Shown: positions 26,190-33,822 of the stretch, one piece after another
Position numbering within the stretch: the first letter of the stretch is position 1
Layout of the letters: each line of letters begins with the position of its first letter
NCBI RefSeq assembly: GCF_023072595.1
Contig: NZ_JALLGK010000002.1
Span: 558,001 to 622,000 of the forward strand
Direction of reading: 5' to 3'
Length of the DNA: 64,000 nucleotides
DNA from: Streptomyces sp. XM4193
Lineage (GTDB): Bacteria; Actinomycetota; Actinomycetes; Streptomycetales; Streptomycetaceae
Notes under the pieces: model-generated
Told to the model about the DNA's origin: nothing
Seen by the model: only the letters and a program-made list of their open reading frames with translations
The model's database searches: none
Program-made: the position numbers and the translations under genes

Positions 26190-27269
26190 TCAGGACTCCC
26201 CGAGCCTCACGTTCACCCGTTCCCGCTCGTCGGCCCGTACGAAGGTGACGCGCACCCTGTCGTCCGGCTGCCGGGTGGCCAGCACCTCGGCGAGGGAGAC
26301 CGTGTCCGCGACCGGCTCCTCGTCCACCTGCACGATCAGATCGCCGGGACGGATGCCCGCACGGCCGGCCGGCCCGTTCTTCGCGACCCGCACCACCGAG
26401 GCACCCGCGGGCTGGAAGTCCTCGCCGAGGATGGTGCGCACCGCCACGCCCATCGACGCCTTCCGGGGGTCGACCACCTTGCCGTGCTCGATCATCTGGG
26501 CCGCCAGATGGCGCACCGTGACGGCGGGGATCGCGAAACCGATGCCGGGCGCGGCACCGCCGCCGAGCTGCGGGTCGCGCGCCGCCAGGGTCGGGATGCC
26601 GACGACCTGCCCGGAGAGGTTGACCAGCGCCCCACCGCTGTTGCCCGGATTGATGGCCGCCGAGGTCTGCACCATGTTGCCGAGGGTGGCCTGGTCCTCC
26701 CCCTCGGTCACGGCTCGCCCGACCGCGGAGACGATGCCCTGGGTGACGCTGGAGGACAGGCCCAGCGGAGTGCCCATCGCCAGCACGATCTGGCCGACCT
26801 CGACCTTCGAGGAGTCCGCGAAGACGGCCGGCCGCAGGCGCTTCGGCGGGTCCGTCAGTTTGATCACCGCGAGGTCCTCCTCCGGGTGGCCCGCCACCAG
26901 CTTCGCCTTCAGCGGCTGTCCTCCGGTCGCCAGCTCGACCTCGAACTTCTCGGAGCGGCCAACCACATGGGCGTTGGTGACGATGTGGCCCTCCCGGTCG
27001 TGGACGATTCCCGAACCCAGCTCCTCGCCGGTGGTGATCTGCACGACCGAGGGGAGAACATCCCGTACGACCTGCTGGTACCGGTCCTCCAGGGCCTCGT
27101 CGACGCTGGGCTCGGGCGCGGGTTCGACGGAGGTGGAGGGCGTGCCGGAGGAGCCGTCGCGCTGTCCGGGATCCCCGTCGATCCCGGTGCACGCGGACCC
27201 GCCCGCCGCGATCAGCACCGCGCAGCAGAGGAAGCAGACCGATCGGCGAATGCCAGACATGTGACGCAT
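26190..27269 (-). CDS. HtrA/DegP-like trypsin-fold lipoprotein protease with PDZ domain
   Basis: About 359 residues. The N-terminus is a lipoprotein signal (VLIAAGGSAC lipobox), so it is anchored outside the membrane. The protease domain (about 60-260) has the full triad: His in VTNAHVVG, Asp in EEDLAVIKL, Ser in NPGNSGGAL. A single PDZ domain (about 265-355) ends with RAGIRPGDLIVQVDEEPV. Such proteases degrade misfolded envelope proteins. ATG at 27269 selected; ATG 27260 or GTG 27287 are alternatives, and no strong ribosome site decides. It lies just downstream of pspA-pspAA, an envelope-stress neighbourhood. Confidence 0.93.
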   Translation of the reverse strand: MRHMSGIRRSVCFLCCAVLIAAGGSACTGIDGDPGQRDGSSGTPSTSVEPAPEPSVDEALEDRYQQVVRDVLPSVVQITTGEELGSGIVHDREGHIVTNAHVVGRSEKFEVELATGGQPLKAKLVAGHPEEDLAVIKLTDPPKRLRPAVFADSSKVEVGQIVLAMGTPLGLSSSVTQGIVSAVGRAVTEGEDQATLGNMVQTSAAINPGNSGGALVNLSGQVVGIPTLAARDPQLGGGAAPGIGFAIPAVTVRHLAAQMIEHGKVVDPRKASMGVAVRTILGEDFQPAGASVVRVAKNGPAGRAGIRPGDLIVQVDEEPVADTVSLAEVLATRQPDDRVRVTFVRADERERVNVRLGES

Positions 27270-27492
27270 AGCGTGCAGTGTCCCCACCCGGCGGCGGATG
27301 CCCTGGGACCCTCACCCCCGCGGTGCGCCGAGGTGCCCCGCCGCTCCCGGCCCCGCCCGTACGCGCACCCCGTGCGCCTCGCCCGTACGTGCGCGGGCGC
27401 CCCGTCGACGGACACCCCGGAAACGCAGCTGAACGAGCCCCGCCCGTTACGATCCGGGGCGCGCAGGGGCGGCCACCCCGGGGCGGGCACAG

Positions 27493-27528
27493 AAAAATCC
27501 CCGCCCCGACGAGTACGTCGGAGCGGGG
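27493..27528 (-). terminator. Intrinsic terminator of the pspA-pspAA operon
   Basis: 13-bp stem (27499-27511 with 27516-27528, one G-U pair), 4-nt loop, followed on the minus strand by TTTTT (27493-27497). A textbook U-tract terminator, uncommon at this GC. Confidence 0.88.
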
Positions 27529-27573
27529 ACCGGCTGGGTCGGATGACGCGGAGCGCGCGCACTGTCCGGGGCG

Positions 27574-27855
27574 TCAGACGCCCGGGAACAGCCCGTCGTC
27601 GCTCAGCATGGCGCGCACTTCCTCGATCGTGGCGTCCCGCTCGGGAAGGATGAGCTCGGACGGCTCCAGGAAGTCGTCCTCCACCGGAGCGCCGAGCCGG
27701 TGCACGGCGTCCAGCAGAGCTTCCAGAGTGCGACGGAAACCGGGCTCGTCGCCGTTCTCCATCTCCTCCAGCAGCTCATCGTCCAGTTTGTTCAGCTCGG
27801 CGAAGTGGCTGTCGTCCAGCTTCACCTGGCCTTCCCCCATGATCCTCACGATCAC
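27574..27855 (-). CDS. pspAA: PspA-associated protein PspAA
   Basis: 93-residue acidic protein with the PspAA pattern: MIVRIMGEGQVKL start, a DELLEEMENGDEPGFRRTLEALL helix region and a DFLEPSELILPERDATIEEV segment. PspAA is an actinobacterial/archaeal partner of PspA, thought to work with it in membrane-stress response. It follows pspA by 69 nt on the same strand and shares its terminator, so the two form an operon. Confidence 0.9.
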   Translation of the reverse strand: MIVRIMGEGQVKLDDSHFAELNKLDDELLEEMENGDEPGFRRTLEALLDAVHRLGAPVEDDFLEPSELILPERDATIEEVRAMLSDDGLFPGV

Positions 27856-27924
27856 GTCTGCGCTCCTTCTCCAGGGACTGTTCAGGGGCTCCGAGGACTG
27901 CTCGCGGCGCGAGGGCCGCGTCGG

Positions 27925-28716
27925 TCACTGCTTGTCGAACCGAGGGGTTTCCTGCGACTGCTGCTGGGTGCTGCCGCTGCCGCCCTCGAGTGCCTGCTGT
28001 CCGCTGCCGGATCCGCCCGCGAGCTCGGCCTTCATGCGCTCGATCTCCAACTCGACGTCCGCGCCGCCGGAGATGCGGTCGAGCTCGGCGGAGAGGTCGT
28101 CGCGCGCGGTGCCGGTCGGGTCGTCCAGCGCGCCGGAGGCCAGCAGCTCGTCGATCGCACCGGAACGGGCCTGCAGCTGCGCCGTCTTGTCCTCGGCCCG
28201 CTGGATCGCCATGCCGACGTCGCCCATCTCCTCGGAGATGCCGGAGAAGGCCTCGCCGATCTGGGTCTGCGCCTGCGCCGCGGTGTAAGTGGCCTTGATG
28301 GTCTCCTTCTTGGTGCGGAAGGCGTCCACCTTGGCCTGGAGCCGCTGGGCGGCGAGCGTCAGCTTCTCCTCCTCGCCCTGGAGGGTCTGGTGCTGGGTCT
28401 GCAGGTCGGTGACCTGCTGCTGGAGGTTGGCCCTCCGGCCCAGCGCCTCACGCGCGAGGTCCTCCCGGCCCAGGGCCAGGGCCTTCTTGCTCTGCTCCTC
28501 GAGCTTCCCGGACTGGCCGTTGAGCTGGTTGAGCTGAAGCTCCAACCGCTTGCGGGAGGTTGCCACGTCGGCGACGCCCCGACGCACCTTCTGCAACAGC
28601 TCCAGCTGCTTCTGGTACGAGTAGTCCAGCGTCTCGCGCGGGTCCTCGGCCCGGTCCAGGGCCTTGTTGGCCTTCGCGCGGAAAATCATTCCCATCCGCT
28701 TCATGACACCGCTCAT
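27925..28716 (-). CDS. pspA: PspA/IM30-family membrane-stress protein
   Basis: 263 residues, almost wholly helical and coiled-coil from about 20 to 220, beginning with an amphipathic helix (MKRMGMIFRAKANKALDRAE) that binds stressed membranes. EDPRETLDYSYQKQLELLQ is the family hallmark. ESCRT-III-like assemblies of PspA stabilise damaged membrane. A Gly/Ser/Gln-rich tail closes the protein. The promoter at 28764-28789 has ECF-sigma features (GGAAC-N18-GTT), in line with envelope-stress control. First gene of the pspA-pspAA operon. Confidence 0.96.
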   Translation of the reverse strand: MSGVMKRMGMIFRAKANKALDRAEDPRETLDYSYQKQLELLQKVRRGVADVATSRKRLELQLNQLNGQSGKLEEQSKKALALGREDLAREALGRRANLQQQVTDLQTQHQTLQGEEEKLTLAAQRLQAKVDAFRTKKETIKATYTAAQAQTQIGEAFSGISEEMGDVGMAIQRAEDKTAQLQARSGAIDELLASGALDDPTGTARDDLSAELDRISGGADVELEIERMKAELAGGSGSGQQALEGGSGSTQQQSQETPRFDKQ

Positions 28717-28763
28717 GGGCCTCGCGCGCCCCCTTCGTAATGGACATCGACCTCAGCATCTAC

Positions 28764-28789
28764 AACCCCAGCCTACGGGGCCCGGTTCC
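28764..28789 (-). promoter_or_regulatory. ECF-sigma-type promoter of pspA
   Basis: On the minus strand GGAAC (28785-28789), an 18-nt spacer, then GTT (28764-28766), 48 nt before the pspA ATG. This is the -35/-10 form of sigma-E/sigma-R group promoters in Streptomyces. Envelope stress sigma-E is the natural candidate; which factor is inference. Confidence 0.55.
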
Positions 28790-28977
28790 ATTACCGCACT
28801 GTTCGGGTGCGGATGCGGTCCTTCTCCAGGACGATCGTGGAGCCCGCGTCTCCCGCCTGAGGAGTAGGAAGCGAACGCAGGTCGGCGCAGCGAAGAGCGC
28901 TGTGCCGCGCACACCGTTGCGGGATCGTTCCCCTCCTCGGCGCGGCCCACACGTGCGGTGCACGTACTCTTGGGGGC

Positions 28978-29580
28978 GTGTTCCGAAGCCGTTCCAAGGA
29001 TGAGCAGGCCGCGCCAAGCCAGCCGGGCGAGGACCTGACGAAGCAGACCCGTGACCCCCAGGCGCCCAAGGGCCGCCCCACTCCCAAGCGGAGCGAGGCC
29101 CAGACGGGCAGGCGAAGCCTGTCGAAGCCGCCTGCCAACCGCAAGGAGGCCGCGAAGCGGGCCCGGGAGGCCCGTCGTGCCGACCTCGCCAAGCAGCGCG
29201 AGGCGCTGGCCACCGGCGACGAGCGCTATCTGCCGCTCCGCGACCGGGGCCAACTGCGGCGCTACACCCGGGACTTCATCGACTCCCGGTGGCACATCGC
29301 CGAGTTCTTCCTGCCGATCGCCCTGATCATCCTGGTCATGAGCATCATGCCGTCGCTCGCCGCGAAGAACCTCTCGCTGGTGCTGTGGATGGGCGTCATC
29401 ATCATGATCATCTTCGATTCGGTGCTGACCGCCCGCCGCCTGAAGAAGGCGCTGCGCGAGCGGTTCCCGGACGAGAGTCTCAAGGGCACCACCGGCTACG
29501 GCTTGATGCGCACCCTGCAGATGCGCCGCATGCGGCTGCCCAAGCCGCAGGTGGCGCGGGGAGAGGCTCCGCGGCGCTGA
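28978..29580 (+). CDS. DUF3043 membrane protein
   Basis: 200 residues: a Lys/Arg/Pro-rich cytoplasmic N-terminal region (about 1-85), the family segment RRYTRDFIDSRWHIAEFF, two transmembrane helices (about 108-128 and 133-153) and a basic tail. Function unknown; widespread in actinobacteria. GTG at 28978 follows a TACTCT hexamer (28965-28970) by 7 nt, so the transcript may be leaderless. Its stop codon overlaps the next ATG, coupling it to the methyltransferase gene. Confidence 0.9.
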   Translation: MFRSRSKDEQAAPSQPGEDLTKQTRDPQAPKGRPTPKRSEAQTGRRSLSKPPANRKEAAKRAREARRADLAKQREALATGDERYLPLRDRGQLRRYTRDFIDSRWHIAEFFLPIALIILVMSIMPSLAAKNLSLVLWMGVIIMIIFDSVLTARRLKKALRERFPDESLKGTTGYGLMRTLQMRRMRLPKPQVARGEAPRR

Positions 29581-30374
29581 TGACCGCGGTCAACCACTTC
29601 AGCCCCGCCGTCGACCGCTGGCTGCACGGACAGGGCAAGCTCCGCGACGCCGTGCGCCACGCGCTGGTCACCCGGCAGCTCGACGAACAGCTCACCCAGC
29701 GCTATCCGATCGACCGGCGGCTGCGGGTGCTCGACGTCGGCTGCGGCCAGGGCGTCCAGGCGCTGCGGCTGGCCCGCCTCGGCCACGAGGTCACCGGCCT
29801 GGAGTCGGACCCCACCATGCTCGCGGCGGCGCACACCGCGCTGGAGGGGGAGCCCGAGGGCATCCGCGCCCGGCTGCAGCTGCGGGCCGGGGACGCCAGG
29901 GACACCGGTGCGCTCTTCGCGCCGGGCAGCTTCGACGTGGTGCTCTGCCACGGCGTGCTGATGTACCTCGCGGAGCCCGGGCCGACGCTGGCCGGGCTCG
30001 CGCGGGTGCTGGCGAAGGACGGTCTGCTCTCGCTGCTGGTGCGCAACGCCGACGCCCTCGCCCTGCGGCCCGGCCAGTCGGGCGACTGGGCCGCGGCGCT
30101 GTCCGCATTCGACGAGCCCGGGTACACCAACCGCCTCGGCCTCGCCGCCCGCGCGGACCGGCTGGAGAGCCTCACCGCCACGCTGGCCGGCATCGGCGTC
30201 CCGCTCGCCCGCTGGTACGGCGTACGGGTGTTGACCGACCTCGCGCCGGACGACGCCGAACCTCCGCAGGGCGAGAAGTGGCAGCGGCTGCTCGCCGCCG
30301 AGGAGCGGGCCGGCACCACCGACCCCTACCGCGCGGTGGCGGCCCAGCTGCACCTGTGCGGCGTACGCGGCTGA
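29580..30374 (+). CDS. SAM-dependent methyltransferase (class I)
   Basis: 264 residues with motif I VLDVGCGQGVQALRLA, the acidic residue of motif II in GLESDP and a post-I DVVLCHGVLMYL region. The overall pattern resembles CmoM/UbiE-like small-molecule or tRNA-modification methyltransferases, but the substrate is not readable. The ATG at 29580 overlaps the TGA of the DUF3043 gene, so the pair is translated together. A DUF3043-methyltransferase pair may share a function. Confidence 0.9.
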   Translation: MTAVNHFSPAVDRWLHGQGKLRDAVRHALVTRQLDEQLTQRYPIDRRLRVLDVGCGQGVQALRLARLGHEVTGLESDPTMLAAAHTALEGEPEGIRARLQLRAGDARDTGALFAPGSFDVVLCHGVLMYLAEPGPTLAGLARVLAKDGLLSLLVRNADALALRPGQSGDWAAALSAFDEPGYTNRLGLAARADRLESLTATLAGIGVPLARWYGVRVLTDLAPDDAEPPQGEKWQRLLAAEERAGTTDPYRAVAAQLHLCGVRG

Positions 30375-30531
30375 CCGGCGGCGCACCGGACCGGCCGGCC
30401 GGGGTCCGCCCGCCTCCCGGGCGCCCGCGCCCGCGCAGCAGGGCGGACGCCGTCCCGTCGCCGGAAGCCGCCGCGGGGGCTGCGGCGGAAGCCGCTGCGA
30501 GTGCCGCCGCACCCGGAGGCACCGGCCCCGC

Positions 30532-31392
30532 TCAGAGGTACGCCCCCGACGGCACGTACGGCGTCGGCGGGCGCATGCCCCGCAGGCAGACGAAGCCGCC
30601 GGCCGACACCCGCAGGCCCGCGGCCAGCCCGACATCCACGGCCCACTGCTGCTCCGCGGTCAGCCCTGTCGCCTCCACCTCGGCGCCGTCGTCCATGCCG
30701 AGCAGGGCGGTGGTCAGCAGCCGGGTGGCCAGCCGGCGCGAGGTGGCGGCCAGCAGCTCGATCCCGCCGTCCGGGGAGTAGTAGCAGTAGCCGCTGCCCG
30801 CCAGATCGTCGCAGACCAACAGCCGGAAGTGGCGCAGCAGTTCGTGGTGGTCGCTGCCGCGCGCCCCGCCCCGCAGCCGCCGGTCCACCGAGTCGAGCAG
30901 ATCGAACCGGTCCGGCCCGCCGGGGGCCACCGGGCCGTCGGGCGCCGCCAGCCCCGCGTGCCGCACCTCGCCGGTCAGCCGCATCGCCGGGTGCAGATCG
31001 AAGCCGGCCGCACGGTAGGCGCGGACCGCGGCCGGGTGGTCGGACGAGCAGATGACGCCGCGCAGACAGCCGCGCCCGTACTCCAGCGCCCGGGCCAGCA
31101 GCGCCTTCCCGACGCCCCCGCCCTGGGCCTCCCGGCCGACCGCGAGCAGCGACAGGCCCCAGGTGCCCTCCCGGACGCCCGCCAGCACCGTGCCGACGGG
31201 TCTGCCCTGCGCGTCCTCGGCGAGCCAGCAGCCGTCGGGGTCGCGTTCGGCGAAGTGCAGTGCCCGGCGGCGGTGGCGGTCGATCCGCTCCGGCGGCCAG
31301 GGGCGGGTGTCCAGATCGGCGAAGGCCGAAGCCGTCACCGTGCGAACGGCCTCCGCATTAGCGGCAGTTGGTCGTAGCGGGCGAAGGATCAT
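30532..31392 (-). CDS. GNAT-family N-acetyltransferase
   Basis: 286 residues. An N-terminal GNAT domain (about 1-150) has the acetyl-CoA loop RGREAQGGGVGKALL-type region (VGREAQGGGVGKALLARAL) and a second half-domain after about residue 170 (YCYYSPDGGIELLAATSRR) that may be a second, degenerate GNAT fold. Substrate unknown. CAGGAT (31399-31404) lies 6 nt before the ATG, with no Shine-Dalgarno, another leaderless candidate. Convergent with the methyltransferase. Confidence 0.85.
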   Translation of the reverse strand: MILRPLRPTAANAEAVRTVTASAFADLDTRPWPPERIDRHRRRALHFAERDPDGCWLAEDAQGRPVGTVLAGVREGTWGLSLLAVGREAQGGGVGKALLARALEYGRGCLRGVICSSDHPAAVRAYRAAGFDLHPAMRLTGEVRHAGLAAPDGPVAPGGPDRFDLLDSVDRRLRGGARGSDHHELLRHFRLLVCDDLAGSGYCYYSPDGGIELLAATSRRLATRLLTTALLGMDDGAEVEATGLTAEQQWAVDVGLAAGLRVSAGGFVCLRGMRPPTPYVPSGAYL

Positions 31393-31557
31393 GGGGCCAT
31401 CCTGCCGCCCGGCGCGCGCCCCGCACAGCCCGCCCCCGCCCGCCTGCGCAACCGACGGAGCCCGCCGCAAGCCGTCCCGCAGCGCACCCGCAGCAGTCGC
31501 GCAGTGCCCCGGGCCGAGAGGCGGAACGTCCCCGCGCCGACCTGGCCGTACGTGTAC

Positions 31558-31597
31558 GTCCCCGCGCCGACCGGCGAACACCGGTCGGCGTGGGGAC
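31558..31597. terminator. nadA terminator with duplicated left arm
   Basis: 17-bp stem (31558-31574 with 31581-31597, one G-U pair, 6-nt loop). The left arm sequence CGTCCCCGCGCCGACC is also present at 31528-31543, so an alternative, larger hairpin is possible. Confidence 0.75.
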
Positions 31598-31617
31598 GCG
31601 GGGTCACGACAGGGCGG

Positions 31618-32829
31618 TCACGGCAGGGCCAGCATCCGCTCCAGCGCGAGCTTGGCGAACTTCTCCGTCTCCCGGTCGACCTGGATGCGGTTGACCGTCG
31701 TACCGTCGGCCAGCGACTCCAACGCCCAGACCAGATGCGGCAGATCGATGCGGTTCATCGTCGAGCAGAAGCACACGGTGCGGTCCAGGAAGGCGATCTC
31801 CTTGCCCTCGGCGGCGTACCGGTTGGCGAGCCTGCGCACCAGGTTCAGCTCGGTGCCGATCGCCCACTTCGAGCCGGCGGGGGCGGCCTCCAGGGTGTTG
31901 ATGATGTACTCCGTCGAGCCGACGTAGTCGGCGGCGGCGACCACCTCGTTCTTGCACTCGGGGTGCACCAGCACGTTGACGCCGGGCATCCGCTCGCGCA
32001 CGTCGCGCACCGAGTCCACCGAGAAACGACCGTGCACGGAGCAGTGGCCCCGCCACAGGATCATCCGGGCGCCGCGCAGCTCCTCGTGGGTGAGGCCGCC
32101 GTTGGGCTTGTGCGGGTTGTAGACGACGCAGTCCTCCAGCGACATCCCCATGTCGCGCACGGCGGTGTTGCGGCCCAGGTGCTGGTCGGGCAGGAAGAGC
32201 ACCTTGCCGCGGTCGGCGTCGACCTGCTCGAAGGCCCAGCCGAGCGCGCGTTCCGCGTTGCTGGAGGTGCATATGGTCCCGCCGTGGCGCCCGGTGAACG
32301 ACTTGATGTCGGCCGAGGAGTTCATGTAGGCGACCGGCACGGTCTGCTCGGCCACGCCGGCCTCCGTCAGCACGTCCCAGCACTCGGCGACCTGCTCGGC
32401 GGTGGCCATGTCGGCCATCGAGCAGCCCGCGGCCAGGTCGGGCAGTACGACCTGCTGGTCGTCGGAGGTCAGGATGTCCGCGGACTCGGCCATGAAGTGC
32501 ACGCCGCAGAAGACGATGTACTCCGCGTCGGGGCGGGCCGCCGCCTCGCGGGCGAGCTTGAAGGAGTCGCCCGTCACGTCGGCGAACTCGATCACCTCGT
32601 CGCGCTGGTAGTGGTGGCCGAGCACGAACACCCGGTCGCCGAGGCGCTCCTTGGCCGCGCGGGCGCGGGCCACCAGATCGGGGTCCGAGGGGGAGGGGAG
32701 GTCGCCGGGGCACTCCACCCCGCGCTCGCTCCGCGGGTCCGCCTCCCGGCCGAGCAGCAGCAGGGCGAGGGGAGTGGGCTGGACGTCCAACGTCTGGGTG
32801 GGCGGGGTTGCGTTCGACGCAGCGGTCAC
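31618..32829 (-). CDS. nadA: Quinolinate synthase A
   Basis: About 403 residues; condenses iminoaspartate with dihydroxyacetone phosphate to quinolinate for NAD. It is an iron-sulfur enzyme: cysteines at VFCGVHFMAE, VHPECKNE and CFCST are the expected 4Fe-4S ligands. Substrate-binding motifs HHYQRDE and YMNSSADIKS are intact. GTG at 32829 is preferred because GAAAGGG is 8 nt upstream; GTG at 32838 lies too close to it. nadB and nadC are not beside it here. Three palindromic boxes upstream suggest dedicated repression. Confidence 0.96.
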   Translation of the reverse strand: MTAASNATPPTQTLDVQPTPLALLLLGREADPRSERGVECPGDLPSPSDPDLVARARAAKERLGDRVFVLGHHYQRDEVIEFADVTGDSFKLAREAAARPDAEYIVFCGVHFMAESADILTSDDQQVVLPDLAAGCSMADMATAEQVAECWDVLTEAGVAEQTVPVAYMNSSADIKSFTGRHGGTICTSSNAERALGWAFEQVDADRGKVLFLPDQHLGRNTAVRDMGMSLEDCVVYNPHKPNGGLTHEELRGARMILWRGHCSVHGRFSVDSVRDVRERMPGVNVLVHPECKNEVVAAADYVGSTEYIINTLEAAPAGSKWAIGTELNLVRRLANRYAAEGKEIAFLDRTVCFCSTMNRIDLPHLVWALESLADGTTVNRIQVDRETEKFAKLALERMLALP

Positions 32830-32868
32830 AGCACGCACCCTTTCTGGTTGCTCGGCTCAACGCTTTTC

Positions 32869-32936
32869 GTCGATTTGACGCTATCTATGATAGCCGCTTT
32901 GCGTCAGCTTGACGATGGGCCTCGTGTCGATGTGAC
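32869..32936. promoter_or_regulatory. Three GTCR-N3-TGAC boxes in the nadA promoter region
   Basis: GTCGATTTGAC (32869-32879), GTCAGCTTGAC (32903-32913, perfect GTCA-N3-TGAC) and GTCGATGTGAC (32926-32936). A TATC/GATA-rich -10-like patch (32881-32893) lies between the first two, 52 nt upstream of the nadA start, so bound protein would cover the promoter. The repressor identity (an NAD-type regulator) is inferred. Confidence 0.6.
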
Positions 32937-33209
32937 GCATCCCCGCTTCGCCACCCCTGCCGGACTCCGCCCCGCGTCGCCGGAGGCGCGGCATCGGCGA
33001 CGCCGGCCGCCGGCGAACAGCGGCGACGGTCGCGACATCGGACGCGGCGCGGTCCCGGCCGCTTCACGTCCCGCGCCCTGCCGGACCGGGGTGCGGTCGG
33101 CCGACCCGTGACCGGTGCCCGGGCGGTGTGCGAGCATGAGAGCGGAGCAGCGCCGGGTGAGCAGTACGAGACCAGTGCGAACGCGGTGGCGAGAAACGCT
33201 CCCTGGACC

Positions 33210-33235
33210 GGAATAGATCCGGGAACTCGTCTGTT
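33210..33235 (+). promoter_or_regulatory. Sigma-R-type promoter of erpA
   Basis: GGAAT (33210-33214), exactly 18 nt, then GTT (33233-33235), matching the GGAAT-N18-GTT consensus of the Streptomyces thiol-stress factor sigma-R. The predicted start near 33241-33243 leaves a leader of about 38 nt before erpA. Confidence 0.8.
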
Positions 33236-33279
33236 GCATCAGGCGGCAGAGCAGTCCGTACAACCCGGGAGAGAAGCAG

Positions 33280-33636
33280 ATGTCCGTATCGGACGAGACC
33301 GCCACGACCACTGACGGCATCATCGTGTCCGACGCCGCCCAGGCGAAGGTCAAGGCCCTGCTGGAGCAGGAGGGCCGGGACGACCTGGCACTGCGCGTCG
33401 CCGTTCAGCCCGGTGGCTGCTCGGGCCTGCGATACCAGCTGTTCTTCGACGAGCGTTCGCTCGACGGCGATGTCGTGAAGGACTTCGACGGTGTGAAGGT
33501 CGTCACCGACCGGATGAGCGCCCCGTACCTGGGCGGCGCCTCCATCGACTTCGTCGACACCATCGAGAAGCAGGGCTTCACCATCGACAACCCCAACGCG
33601 ACCGGCTCCTGCGCCTGCGGCGACTCCTTCAGCTGA
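33280..33636 (+). CDS. erpA: A-type iron-sulfur cluster insertion protein
   Basis: 118-residue HesB/IscA-family carrier that passes Fe-S clusters to apoproteins. The three ligand cysteines are present: C47 in GGCSGL and C111/C113 in the C-terminal SCACGDSF. A GGGAGAG element lies about 8 nt before the ATG. Likely clients in this window are NadA (4Fe-4S) upstream and the Rieske protein QcrA. The sigma-R-type promoter fits a role in repairing clusters during thiol-oxidative stress. Confidence 0.95.
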   Translation: MSVSDETATTTDGIIVSDAAQAKVKALLEQEGRDDLALRVAVQPGGCSGLRYQLFFDERSLDGDVVKDFDGVKVVTDRMSAPYLGGASIDFVDTIEKQGFTIDNPNATGSCACGDSFS

Positions 33637-33712
33637 GTCGCGGGGCGCGCGTTTGCCGGGCCCCGCCGAAGTCGCGGAGCACCGGCGGGCGTTGAGTGGC
33701 ACCGACGCACAA

Positions 33713-33750
33713 GAAGGGCGGGCTTCCCCATCGGGGAGGGCCCGCCCTTC
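33713..33750. terminator. Bidirectional terminator
   Basis: GAAGGGCGGGC (33713-33723) pairs with GCCCGCCCTTC (33740-33750); an inner CCCC/GGGG stem extends it. It lies between convergent erpA and the 33823-35289 gene. Confidence 0.8.
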
Positions 33751-33822
33751 CTGCTTGCCGCCCCCACAGCGGCTCGTCCGCACAGGCTCGTCCACGCAGG
33801 GCTCGCCCGCTGCTCGCGCGGC

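Noticed and set aside
31393..31617. Second gene between the GNAT gene and nadA
   Set aside because: Only GC-rich open frames without start signals; the stretch is explained by the nadA terminator and its duplicated arm.
33136..33216. 26-codon ORF (starts MRAEQRR) before erpA
   Set aside because: No ribosome site; it lies upstream of the predicted transcription start, and its stop codon falls at the promoter's GGAAT.
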